A DNA stretch of 22,240 bases from Deltaproteobacteria bacterium. GTDB lineage: Bacteria; JAUYMQ01. The translations under genes were made by a program, and so were the position numbers. Positions 15,749 through 22,240 of this stretch are shown here, in pieces; the stretch's first letter is position 1, and every line of letters starts with the position of its first letter. The notes below the pieces were generated by a model. That model was not told the DNA's origin. It worked only from the letters and a program-made list of their open reading frames with translations, and ran no database searches. The stretch lies in the NCBI GenBank assembly GCA_030698575.1, contig JAUYMQ010000478.1, positions 1 to 22,240 of the forward strand, read 5' to 3'.

Positions 15749-17305
15749 ATGCCGTCCTTCCTGCCCGCCTGGGTCCTTTGGCTGGCCGCGGCGATCGTCC
15801 TCATCCTCACCTACGAGGCTTTGCGCGCCTGGGTGCTGGGGCGATTGCGGCGGCGCTTCTCCCGCTCGATCGACCGCAGCATCCGCCGCAAGGGCGTCCG
15901 CCTCGATCCCTTCAAGTTCGCCCAGCGCTTCCTGATCCGGGAAGAGATACTGAACGACGTGGAGGTAAACGCCGCGATTCTCGATAAGGCGCGCGAGACG
16001 GGCCGGCGGGTCGACGAAGTGCGCGAAGAGGTGGAAGACTACATCGAGGAAATCGTGCCCGCCTTCAGCCTCGTTTCCTACTACCGCCTCGGGGCCACCG
16101 TGGCCCGCGTCTTCATGAACTGGCTCTACTCGGTCGTCGTTGACGAATCGCGCATCAAGGATCGCCCGGCTGTAACGGAAGACGCCTGCGTTGTCTACAT
16201 CGCAAACCATCGATCGAACGTCGACTACGTGGCGATTGCCTACACGCTGATCGACGAGATTTCGCTCTCCTACGCTACCGGCGAATGGGCGCGCGTCTGG
16301 CCGCTGGAGTCGCTGTTCAAGAGCTTCGGCGCGTACTTCGTGCGGCGTGGCTTTCGCGATCAAGTCTATCATCTCGTGCTGGAGAAATACGTGCAGCTGA
16401 TCACGCGAAACGGCGTAACACAGGGGATATTCCTCGAAGGGGGGCTGACGCGCGACGGCAAGTGCCGGGAACCCAAGGTCGGCATCCTGGACTACCTGGT
16501 AAAGATGAAAGCCGACCCGGGCATGACCCGGGACCTCGTCATCATCCCGGTCGGAATCAATTACGACAGGGTGCTGGAGGACGAGGTGCTTCTCGCCGAA
16601 AAGAAAACGGGGCGGGAAAAATCGGGGTTCAGGGCGAACCTGAAAAGCCTGGTTCGCGTGGTGGCGGGCGCACCCTGGATCCTGACGGTGAATATCGTGC
16701 GGAGACTCCGCGGCTACCGGCGCCTTCACGGGTACGCCGCCGTTCGCTTCGGCACGCCGATTTCCGTGAGCGCATGGATGAGCACGCTCGACTGCGACCT
16801 GTTCACGCTGCCTCGGGAGCAGCGGCGCTTGCGCATTCACGAATTCGCGGACAGTCTCATGGAGGGAATCCGGCGCACGATTCCCGTGACGCCCGTGCCC
16901 CTGGTTTCCTACATTCTCCTCGGGGTGGGTGAGGCGTCGCCGACCCGGACCACGCTTCTTCAGGAACTGGTGAAAACGCGGAGGCGGCTCGTCCGTGCGG
17001 GGGCGCCGCTTGTCATGGGAGACGAGTTTGAGTCCAGCCGGCTCGGCCGTGAACATCTCGAGGAAGAGAGGGAGTCGCGCCTCCAGGATCTCGTCGCCTT
17101 CGAGGAAACGTTCCTCGACGTCGAGGAGGCCCGGGAAACTCTCCAGATCGCCCTGGGGATACTGGGCAGGCGGAAGATCATCAGTGAATCGAACGGCGCC
17201 ATCCAGGTCGAGCCTTCGGGAAAAGAGCTCCTCGCGTACTATGCAAACAGCATCGCGCACTATCTCGATGGGCCGGAGCCGTCAGAGGCCCGGGTTGCCG
17301 GCTAG
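15749..17305 (+). CDS. PlsB-like glycerol-3-phosphate/lysophospholipid 1-acyltransferase
   Basis: A 518-residue membrane-associated acyltransferase. It begins with one transmembrane helix (residues 7-30) and a basic stretch, then a helical segment. The four acyltransferase blocks follow in order: NHRSNVDYV with the HX4D catalytic pair His154/Asp159, GAYFVRRGF (194-202), FLEGGLTRDGK (228-238) and VIIPVGINYDR (264-274). The FLEGG form matches PlsB/DHAPAT enzymes rather than PlsC. Such enzymes put the first acyl chain on glycerol 3-phosphate at the inner membrane. It is shorter than E. coli PlsB (about 800 residues) and lacks its long N-terminal domain; the C-terminal 200 residues are helical. 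The next gene begins inside its end, so they probably share a transcript. Confidence 0.88.
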   Translation: MPSFLPAWVLWLAAAIVLILTYEALRAWVLGRLRRRFSRSIDRSIRRKGVRLDPFKFAQRFLIREEILNDVEVNAAILDKARETGRRVDEVREEVEDYIEEIVPAFSLVSYYRLGATVARVFMNWLYSVVVDESRIKDRPAVTEDACVVYIANHRSNVDYVAIAYTLIDEISLSYATGEWARVWPLESLFKSFGAYFVRRGFRDQVYHLVLEKYVQLITRNGVTQGIFLEGGLTRDGKCREPKVGILDYLVKMKADPGMTRDLVIIPVGINYDRVLEDEVLLAEKKTGREKSGFRANLKSLVRVVAGAPWILTVNIVRRLRGYRRLHGYAAVRFGTPISVSAWMSTLDCDLFTLPREQRRLRIHEFADSLMEGIRRTIPVTPVPLVSYILLGVGEASPTRTTLLQELVKTRRRLVRAGAPLVMGDEFESSRLGREHLEEERESRLQDLVAFEETFLDVEEARETLQIALGILGRRKIISESNGAIQVEPSGKELLAYYANSIAHYLDGPEPSEARVAG

Positions 17306-18323
17306 GGCGCGGCTTGCCCTGCCGATACTCCTGCTCGTGATGGCGGTTTACTCGCCGGCAGCCGCTGAGCCCGCGCGCGCCTGCCCCACACCGCTCGCGG
17401 TGATGAAGCCGCCGGACATGCGCGCGTCCTGCTCGTCCGGCACCCGGGCCGACGGCCGGCTGCGCGACGGCGCGATCCTCCCCGACGCCGGCTGCGGCTT
17501 TCGCCGCATCTTCACGATGCGCGACGAGCGGTACGCCACGGATGAGCTGGTCTCTGCGATCGCCCGGGCGGGCGCGTTGCTTTCGCGCGGCGACTTCTCG
17601 AACAGACGCGGCGGCGGCGCGAATCCGCCGCTCGGCGTCGGCAACCTCTCACCACCCGCCGCGCTGCGCATGGAAGAGGACCCCTTCCTCGGCAAGCGAT
17701 TCTCGATCTCCCACACCTCCGGGCGCGCAGCCGATCTGGCGTTTTTCGTTCTTGACCGCGCCGGCCGCCCGACCCGGAGCTTCGAAACCGGAATCGGCTT
17801 CAGGCGCGACGGCTGGAACGTCAGCGGCTACCGGCGCTACTACCTCCCCACGAACGCCTTCCGGGACGCAGAGCCGCAGTGGGGGTGCCAGCGGGCGAGC
17901 AGCTTCCGGGGCGTTTCCCAGTGGAAGTGCTTCGTCCCCACAAGGGGCTACCGCTTCGACGACGCGCGAAACTGGGCGCTCGTGAAGGCGCTTCTGCTTG
18001 ATCCGGACATCGGCGTGGTGGATCCCGACACGGGGCGCGTGCGGCCGAAGGATCAGGGCATCCGTCGCATCCTGATTTCGAACCCGCTTCAGGAGAGGCT
18101 GCTGCGAAGCGCTCGTGGGAACGGAGCGCCCCGCGAACTCGTCGATCTGGCGGCGGCCGTCATGACCCAGCCGACCAACGCGCTACCCCATGACGATCAT
18201 CTGCACATCGATCTGAACTGCGCTCCCGGCGACGTGGCCCGCTGCGGCTGCCTCAACTCGGCCATGCCGCCGCGCCCCAGCGTGGGCGTGCGGATTCTCC
18301 CTCCGTCCTCTTTCGGAAACTAA
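17268..18323 (+). CDS. Secreted LAS-type metallopeptidase, MepA-like murein endopeptidase
   Basis: A secreted 351-residue protein with an Arg-rich start, hydrophobic core ALPILLLVMAV and an AAA-x cleavage site near residue 33. The zinc-peptidase arrangement of the LAS group is present: His149 and Asp156 in SISHTSGRAADLAF (an HX6D motif) and, near the C terminus, PHDDHLHIDLNC with His311-x-His313. This pattern and GNLSPP resemble penicillin-insensitive murein endopeptidases (M74) that cut cross-links in the cell wall; the match is by motif only. The many cysteines (such as GCGFRR, GCQRA, WKCFV and RCGCLN) suggest disulfides in the periplasm. ATG 17268 has no clear ribosome site; TTG 17295, with GAGG six bases upstream, is a good alternative that leaves the signal peptide intact. 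Its start lies inside the PlsB-like gene. Confidence 0.75.
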   Translation: MGRSRQRPGLPARARLALPILLLVMAVYSPAAAEPARACPTPLAVMKPPDMRASCSSGTRADGRLRDGAILPDAGCGFRRIFTMRDERYATDELVSAIARAGALLSRGDFSNRRGGGANPPLGVGNLSPPAALRMEEDPFLGKRFSISHTSGRAADLAFFVLDRAGRPTRSFETGIGFRRDGWNVSGYRRYYLPTNAFRDAEPQWGCQRASSFRGVSQWKCFVPTRGYRFDDARNWALVKALLLDPDIGVVDPDTGRVRPKDQGIRRILISNPLQERLLRSARGNGAPRELVDLAAAVMTQPTNALPHDDHLHIDLNCAPGDVARCGCLNSAMPPRPSVGVRILPPSSFGN

Positions 18324-18333
18324 CCGAAGACGA

Positions 18334-19194
18334 TCAGACCGATCCCTTGAGCACGCGCTCTATCTGGTGGGCGACGCCCGGCGAGAAGAGAAGGGTGACG
18401 TGTCCGACGAAATCGACGCGGATGTTCTCGACGGGAGGCTCGGGCAGGATGGCGCTCTCGGTCGGAATGACGACGTTGTCGTAGTTCGACCAGATGGAGA
18501 CGAGGCGGGATGCACCCGCGATGGCGGGGGAGCCCTCGAGGATCGCGGCCAGTTCCTTCAGCACGGCCGATCCGGGGGCAAGCTGGCGAACGAGCGGAAG
18601 CGTGGAGAACGACGCCATGCGGGTTCCCCGGAACGGCGCGCCAAGCGCGACGCAGGTCCCCAGCGCCGCTGCTCCTCCGCCCCGGAGCAAGGTGTGGAAG
18701 ATGACCACCCCGCCGAGCGAATGCCCCACCGCATCGACCCGATCGGCGCCCGTCGAACTCCGGATCTCCTCGATGCAGGCCGCCACCTGATCCGACAGCG
18801 CCGAGATGTGGCCGCGCCTGAAATCGAGATCGAGAAGATGCACGCTCGTCCAGCCCGCCCGCCGAAGACGCCGTCGGAGCAGCATGAGGGCGCCGCCGTT
18901 CACGTACATCCCGTGCACGAGCAGGACGGGCCGGCGGTCGCCGGGCGGCATCGGCCGTCGGCCGTCGAGAAGGCGCAGCGGGTACGCAAGGAGAACGAGG
19001 AGGCTCGAGAGGATCTCGGCTGCGAGGCCGGCGAGCGCCCGAAGGCCGACGAGCCACACCGGTCCGGAATTCTCGAGATGCGGGAAGCCCTTCTGGGCAG
19101 ACTCGTACCAGTAGATGATGTAGGTGCCGGTGACGTAGGCCCCCCGCACCGCCACGAGAATGGCCAGGGGGACGACAATCCAGTTCCAGCTCAT
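18334..19194 (-). CDS. Membrane-anchored alpha/beta hydrolase (lipase-like)
   Basis: A 286-residue protein with an N-terminal transmembrane helix (5-28) and a second hydrophobic segment (46-73). An alpha/beta hydrolase domain follows: the oxyanion segment PVLLVHGMYVNG (89-100), the nucleophile Ser159 in VGHSLGGV, Asp239 in SNYDNVV, and His265 in FVGHVTLLF as probable triad members. The HG-GHSLGG layout resembles PGAP1-like or triacylglycerol lipases, which hydrolyse lipid esters at the membrane. The substrate is unknown. It starts 72 bases downstream of the CoA-transferase gene on the same strand and ends ten bases from the convergent metallopeptidase gene. Confidence 0.82.
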   Translation of the reverse strand: MSWNWIVVPLAILVAVRGAYVTGTYIIYWYESAQKGFPHLENSGPVWLVGLRALAGLAAEILSSLLVLLAYPLRLLDGRRPMPPGDRRPVLLVHGMYVNGGALMLLRRRLRRAGWTSVHLLDLDFRRGHISALSDQVAACIEEIRSSTGADRVDAVGHSLGGVVIFHTLLRGGGAAALGTCVALGAPFRGTRMASFSTLPLVRQLAPGSAVLKELAAILEGSPAIAGASRLVSIWSNYDNVVIPTESAILPEPPVENIRVDFVGHVTLLFSPGVAHQIERVLKGSV

Positions 19195-19266
19195 GGCTCC
19201 ATCCTAAAGGCTCCGGCCCCGCATCATCAACCTCACCTTTCCGCGACCCGGTCCCGCTGGCCGGGC

Positions 19267-20625
19267 TCAGCCCGGGCTTCGCAGCGCCCGGACGACCGCC
19301 TCGGCTTCCCGCTCGAGGGCGGGGCGGAAGGCGGGATCGGCGAGCCGCGCGATCGCCATGGCGCGATCGGCGTCCGAGAGGAGGCTGAGATCCACGGTGC
19401 CATGCTCGGTGACCAGGTACTGCAGGTGGTAACGGGGCGTCGTGACGATGGCGCCGGCAGGATGACGCGCGACGATTCGCGAGATCCTCTCCCCACGGAC
19501 CTCCAGGGTGGAGGTCATGACGACGAAGCTCTCCCCGTCGGGGCATTCGTGAGCGCCCATGACGAAATCCTCGTGCCCCCCTGTCCCGCTGTACTGCCTG
19601 CCGCCGAGCGACTCGGCCACCACCTGCCCGTGGAGATCGACCGACAGGGCGGTGTTCACGCTGGTCATGTGGCGGTTGCGCCGAATGATCGCCGGCTCGT
19701 TCGAGTGCTCGACAGGCAGCATGCAAAGCGCCGGGTTCCCGTCCATCCAGCGGTAAAGCGCGAAGCCTCCGAGCGCGAAGGTGGCGACGGAGAGACCGTC
19801 GTGCACTCCCTTCCGGTTGCTCACCTTGCCCACCTCGTGCAGAAGCATGATGCCGTCGGGGATCATCTCGGTGTGGACGCCGAAGTCCCCCTTCTCACCC
19901 GCGGCGAGCGCGCGCGCGATCTCGTTCGGAACGCCGCCGATCCCGAACTGGAGAGTGGCGCCGTGCTCGATGTGGCCCACGACCTGCCCGGCGATGGCCT
20001 TTTCTTCCGGCGTGGGCGGAAAGTCGGATATCGCGGGGAGCGGGATCTCCGATTCGATCACAACTTCGACCTCCGAGACGTGCACGCGGTTCCCGCCGAG
20101 ATTGGCGAGCCCCCCGACCGCCGGCATCCCCGGGTTCACCTCCACGATCAGAACTCTTTCCGGATCGCGGCCCGCCTCGACGAAATCGGTGTAGGTCGCT
20201 CCCGCGTGGACGCCGAAGGTGAAATAGCCGTCGCCGTCCATCGGAGAGACGCACTCGGCCGCCACTCGGGGCCGCAGGCAGCGCAGCGCGCGGGCCTGGC
20301 CGCGAAAATTCGAGGGGAGATAGTCCGCCGCGGCGCCCTGCCCCCGAAGCGCGCGCTCCACCGGGCCGAAGAAACCCGAGAGGAGCCGCACGCCGGACCG
20401 TGAAAGAACCGGGTAGGGCTCGAGGAAGAGCCCGCCGAGAATGAGCAGATCGCGCCAGTCACCGCGATCGCCCAGCGCCCGCAGCAACACCGCCGGCTGG
20501 CCGGCGGCGATCGGTACGGCAATCTGGTCCTCTGGATGAAGAACGCCCGCCGCGTCCGCCGCGGAACGGAGCTTCCGGCGGTAGAGCGATCGGGGATCGC
20601 TGTCGTTCGTCGGCGGCGAGGTCAT
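19267..20625 (-). CDS. Acetyl-CoA hydrolase/CoA-transferase family protein
   Basis: A 452-residue protein of the family that includes acetyl-CoA hydrolase, succinyl-CoA:acetate CoA-transferase and 4-hydroxybutyrate CoA-transferase. Present are FVEAGRDPERVLIVEVNPGMP (148-168), the glycine loop LQFGIGGVPNEIA (225-237) and GVHTEMIPDG (249-258), whose Glu253 stands where the catalytic Glu forms the acyl-CoA thioester. GGHEDFVMGA is another family landmark. Size and motif form fit the 4-hydroxybutyrate/butyrate CoA-transferase group better than the larger hydrolases, but substrate cannot be settled. It is the upstream gene of a pair with the alpha/beta hydrolase and diverges from the small secreted-protein gene across a 241-base gap. 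Confidence 0.88.
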   Translation of the reverse strand: MTSPPTNDSDPRSLYRRKLRSAADAAGVLHPEDQIAVPIAAGQPAVLLRALGDRGDWRDLLILGGLFLEPYPVLSRSGVRLLSGFFGPVERALRGQGAAADYLPSNFRGQARALRCLRPRVAAECVSPMDGDGYFTFGVHAGATYTDFVEAGRDPERVLIVEVNPGMPAVGGLANLGGNRVHVSEVEVVIESEIPLPAISDFPPTPEEKAIAGQVVGHIEHGATLQFGIGGVPNEIARALAAGEKGDFGVHTEMIPDGIMLLHEVGKVSNRKGVHDGLSVATFALGGFALYRWMDGNPALCMLPVEHSNEPAIIRRNRHMTSVNTALSVDLHGQVVAESLGGRQYSGTGGHEDFVMGAHECPDGESFVVMTSTLEVRGERISRIVARHPAGAIVTTPRYHLQYLVTEHGTVDLSLLSDADRAMAIARLADPAFRPALEREAEAVVRALRSPG

Positions 20626-20786
20626 GAAGTTTCCGGGGGCGGGCTCGACGGGCGTCTGGCCCGGGACGTGTGACGCAGCTAAGCACTAACACGCACCCCT
20701 CCGGCCCCGCAACGCGCCTTCCGGGGCCCGACGGGCCTCTGGATCCGAACGGGGCAGGGGAATTCCGCGCCATGGCGCTTCTACAA

Positions 20787-20815
20787 TTGACACAGGCCGG
20801 AGGCGCCGCTAGGAT
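20787..20815 (+). promoter_or_regulatory. Probable sigma70-type promoter of the small secreted-protein gene
   Basis: A perfect TTGACA (20787-20792) is followed after 17 bases by TAGGAT (20810-20815). The start would be near 20822, leaving a leader of about 45 bases with GGGAGGGGG just before ATG 20867. This is the best -35 match seen in the window. Confidence 0.55.
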
Positions 20816-20866
20816 GGCGCCCCGTAGCATTTAAAAGAGGCCTCGCAGGGGCCGAAGGGAGGGGGA

Positions 20867-21229
20867 ATGGCAGGCAGGATCCTTCGCGGACTCGGTATGG
20901 CGATCGCCGCGGTCGCCTTCTTGGGCCTGACCGGCGCCGCCGCCGTGGCCCAGAACATCCCGGAGCCCGACCCGAACCTCAAGCAAACGTTCACCGGCGA
21001 GGTTGTTTACAAGGGAAAGGCCGGCACGAACTACGGCGTTCTGGCCGTGTACAACTCCGACGAGAAGTACGCCAAGGAGTTCAAGTTCAAGACCGAGGAG
21101 TACGAGAAGCTCGAGATCAACGAGGGCGACGAGGTCCGGGTGACCTGGGTCGGCCCCAGGAAGGACCGCACGACCCGCAATGAGCTGAAGATCAAAAAGA
21201 TCCAGGCCGGTGACAACGACGACGAATGA
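20867..21229 (+). CDS. Small secreted protein of unknown function
   Basis: A 120-residue protein with a signal peptide: MAGRILRG, then a hydrophobic core (MAIAAVAFLGLTGAAA) and a probable cleavage after AVA-Q near residue 29. The mature ~90 residues are highly charged and beta-like in pattern: TFTGEVVYKGKAG (41-53), a Lys/Glu-rich middle (KEFKFKTEEYEKLEI), then GDEVRVTWVGPRKDRTTRNEL and KIKKIQAG. This reads like a small OB-fold or beta-barrel that might bind an ion or a charged polymer, but I recognise no family. A strong ribosome site and a near-consensus promoter argue that it is a real, well-expressed gene. Its TGA directly abuts the stop of the convergent TonB-like gene. Confidence 0.8.
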   Translation: MAGRILRGLGMAIAAVAFLGLTGAAAVAQNIPEPDPNLKQTFTGEVVYKGKAGTNYGVLAVYNSDEKYAKEFKFKTEEYEKLEINEGDEVRVTWVGPRKDRTTRNELKIKKIQAGDNDDE

Positions 21230-22129
21230 TCAGAAGCCGAACCTCCCCTTCCTGTTGGCGTAGGGGTCGGGCCATTCGTAGAAATAGATCCGCCTGGGCT
21301 CCACCACGAAGTCGATCCCGCTGTCGTAGAAGCGCTGGTAGAATTCCCGGGTGGGCTTCGGGAGCGGATTGGCGGCAACCACGGCCCTCATGACCGTATC
21401 ATCGTAATCGCCATCGCCCGACTTCCGCACGAACTTGAACTTCGTGATATTCCCCTCACGGTCGAATCGGACATTGATCGTGGCGATGAGCTCCCGCTCC
21501 CGGTACTTCTCCGGCACCTCCCAGCGGTCGATCACTTGCCAGAACATCCTGTCGTAGGTCTCGAGATCTTCACGCTTCGGGTTGTACATGGACCGCGCGA
21601 GGTAGACGATCGGACGCCTGGGCGCGACACCGCTTCCCACGCCGTCGCCGAGACCCCCTCCCCTCCCGCTTCCGCTCCCTCCACCGCTGCTCCCGGTCAG
21701 GCCCGACAGCTGCGACAGATCCATGTATTCGTTCTCGGCGACCTTCGCGCTAAGCGAGTTGTCAGGCGGCGCCACCGGCGCCGTCTTCTCGGCAAGGGGG
21801 TTGATCTTGACGGGCTCGACGGGCTTCTCGGGTTTGACGACGGGCTTCGGTCGCGGCCTGGGCTTCACCACCGGCTTGGGAACGGGCTTCGCCGCCTCGG
21901 GCTTCGGCGCGGGCCCGGATCCGCCGCCGGGCTCCTCCATCTTCGGCGGCTCGATGATCGGCACGATCCAGGTCACCTTCAGCGGATCCACCACGGGTGC
22001 CGCTATCCGGGCCACCATGGCCGCAAGCGAGATCACGATGAAGGCGTGAAACAAGGCGCTCGCCATCAGGGCCCGCGACAGTTTCGGCGCGGAAACATCA
22101 TCGATGGGGTCGGCGAAGATATCCTTCAT
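21230..22129 (-). CDS. TonB/TolA-like energy-transducer protein
   Basis: A 299-residue inner-membrane protein with the TonB plan: a short cytoplasmic N terminus, one transmembrane helix at about 22-45, a Pro/Lys-rich spacer with repeated KP pairs (63-110), and a C-terminal TonB_C-like domain (about 195-278; ERELIATINVRFDREGNITK is its typical strand-turn-strand). Between spacer and domain is an unusual Gly/Ser-rich linker (144-168). TonB-class proteins carry proton-motive energy across the periplasm to outer-membrane receptors, or stabilise the envelope in the TolA case. No exbB, exbD or receptor gene is visible, so the partner is unknown. It starts 27 bases downstream of the Smr-domain gene and is probably cotranscribed. 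A weak GGAA-type site precedes ATG 22129. Confidence 0.85.
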   Translation of the reverse strand: MKDIFADPIDDVSAPKLSRALMASALFHAFIVISLAAMVARIAAPVVDPLKVTWIVPIIEPPKMEEPGGGSGPAPKPEAAKPVPKPVVKPRPRPKPVVKPEKPVEPVKINPLAEKTAPVAPPDNSLSAKVAENEYMDLSQLSGLTGSSGGGSGSGRGGGLGDGVGSGVAPRRPIVYLARSMYNPKREDLETYDRMFWQVIDRWEVPEKYRERELIATINVRFDREGNITKFKFVRKSGDGDYDDTVMRAVVAANPLPKPTREFYQRFYDSGIDFVVEPRRIYFYEWPDPYANRKGRFGF

Positions 22130-22156
22130 GGAGAGTTCCAGGGGCTTCGGTTCAAT

Positions 22157-22240
22157 TCAACGTCTCTTGCGGAGCAGCACGTAGAGCGCACCGGCGCCAC
22201 CATCCACCGGGCGCGCGCTCGTGAAAGCCAGCACGGCGCG
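22157..22240 (-). CDS. Smr-domain protein, C-terminal end (truncated by window)
   Basis: The last 27 codons of a minus-strand gene that begins beyond the window. The peptide RAVLAFTSARPVDGG followed by AGALYVLLRKRR closely fits the end of the Smr (small MutS-related) domain, where VLAF...GGxGA-x-YVLL is conserved. Smr domains are DNA/RNA nucleases or nucleic-acid-binding units, found alone or at the C terminus of MutS2. Which type this is cannot be told from the fragment. The TGA is complement of 22157-22159, 27 bases before the TonB-like start. Confidence 0.75.
   Translation of the reverse strand, partial: RAVLAFTSARPVDGGAGALYVLLRKRR

Noticed and set aside
15107-17260. Long open frame of over 700 codons on the minus strand
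   Set aside because: It is the antisense shadow of the PlsB-like gene and runs on into the lipoprotein gene in a wrong frame; the sense-strand gene has all four acyltransferase blocks.
18367-20403. Open plus-strand frame of nearly 680 codons
   Set aside because: It is antisense to both the alpha/beta hydrolase and the CoA-transferase, spans their intergenic gap, and is low-complexity and rich in Arg, His, Asp and Gly.

Overview
The window is a dense, GC-rich bacterial chromosome segment with about 22 genes, short intergenic gaps and genes on both strands in small operons. No rRNA, tRNA, CRISPR array, insertion sequence or phage gene was seen. A TonB/TolA-like transducer, a candidate lipoprotein, a murein-endopeptidase-like secreted protein and a PlsB-like acyltransferase point to a Gram-negative (diderm) cell. 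The two proteins resembling the Myxococcus paralogous family (TIGR02265/DUF2378), the chlorite-dismutase-like haem protein and the general codon use suggest a deltaproteobacterial-grade or related environmental lineage. That placement is inference only.

Layout. 1-460: 3' end of an amidase-signature gene. 681-1149: a toxin-antitoxin pair whose RelE/ParE-like toxin is frameshifted near its start. 1231-2577 (-): an F420/flavin-type luciferase-like oxidoreductase behind a TPR protein. 2716-3096 (+): a VOC-fold protein. 3174-6141 (-): a compact five-gene operon (eIF2B-like, MTH1187-type thiamine-binding, chlorite-dismutase-like, YkgJ-type Cys-cluster, DUF4149-like membrane protein). 6213-6836 (+): a stand-alone CinA N-terminal domain. 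6821-7663 (-): SirB1-like protein. 8026-8961 (+): cysK, with a good promoter and a strong terminator. 9173-10385 (+): two tandem paralogues of 183 aa each.

10423-12035 (-): thiC with a clear TPP riboswitch and a 12-bp tandem repeat in its leader. 12198-15669 (-): aldehyde dehydrogenase, M20 peptidase and a small candidate lipoprotein. 15749-18323 (+): PlsB-like acyltransferase overlapping a secreted LAS-type metallopeptidase. 18334-20625 (-): an alpha/beta hydrolase behind an acetyl-CoA hydrolase/CoA-transferase. 20867-21229 (+): a small secreted orphan protein with a near-consensus promoter. 21230-22240 (-): a TonB-like protein behind an Smr-domain gene that is cut by the window edge.

Most genes are housekeeping or general metabolism. 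The points most worth attention are the (AT)n frameshift in the toxin, the Cys-cluster gene with no ordinary start codon ahead of its conserved motif, the repeat-bearing thiC leader, the duplicated TIGR02265-like pair, and the five-gene operon. I did not find convincing evidence of a wholly new defence or mobile system.
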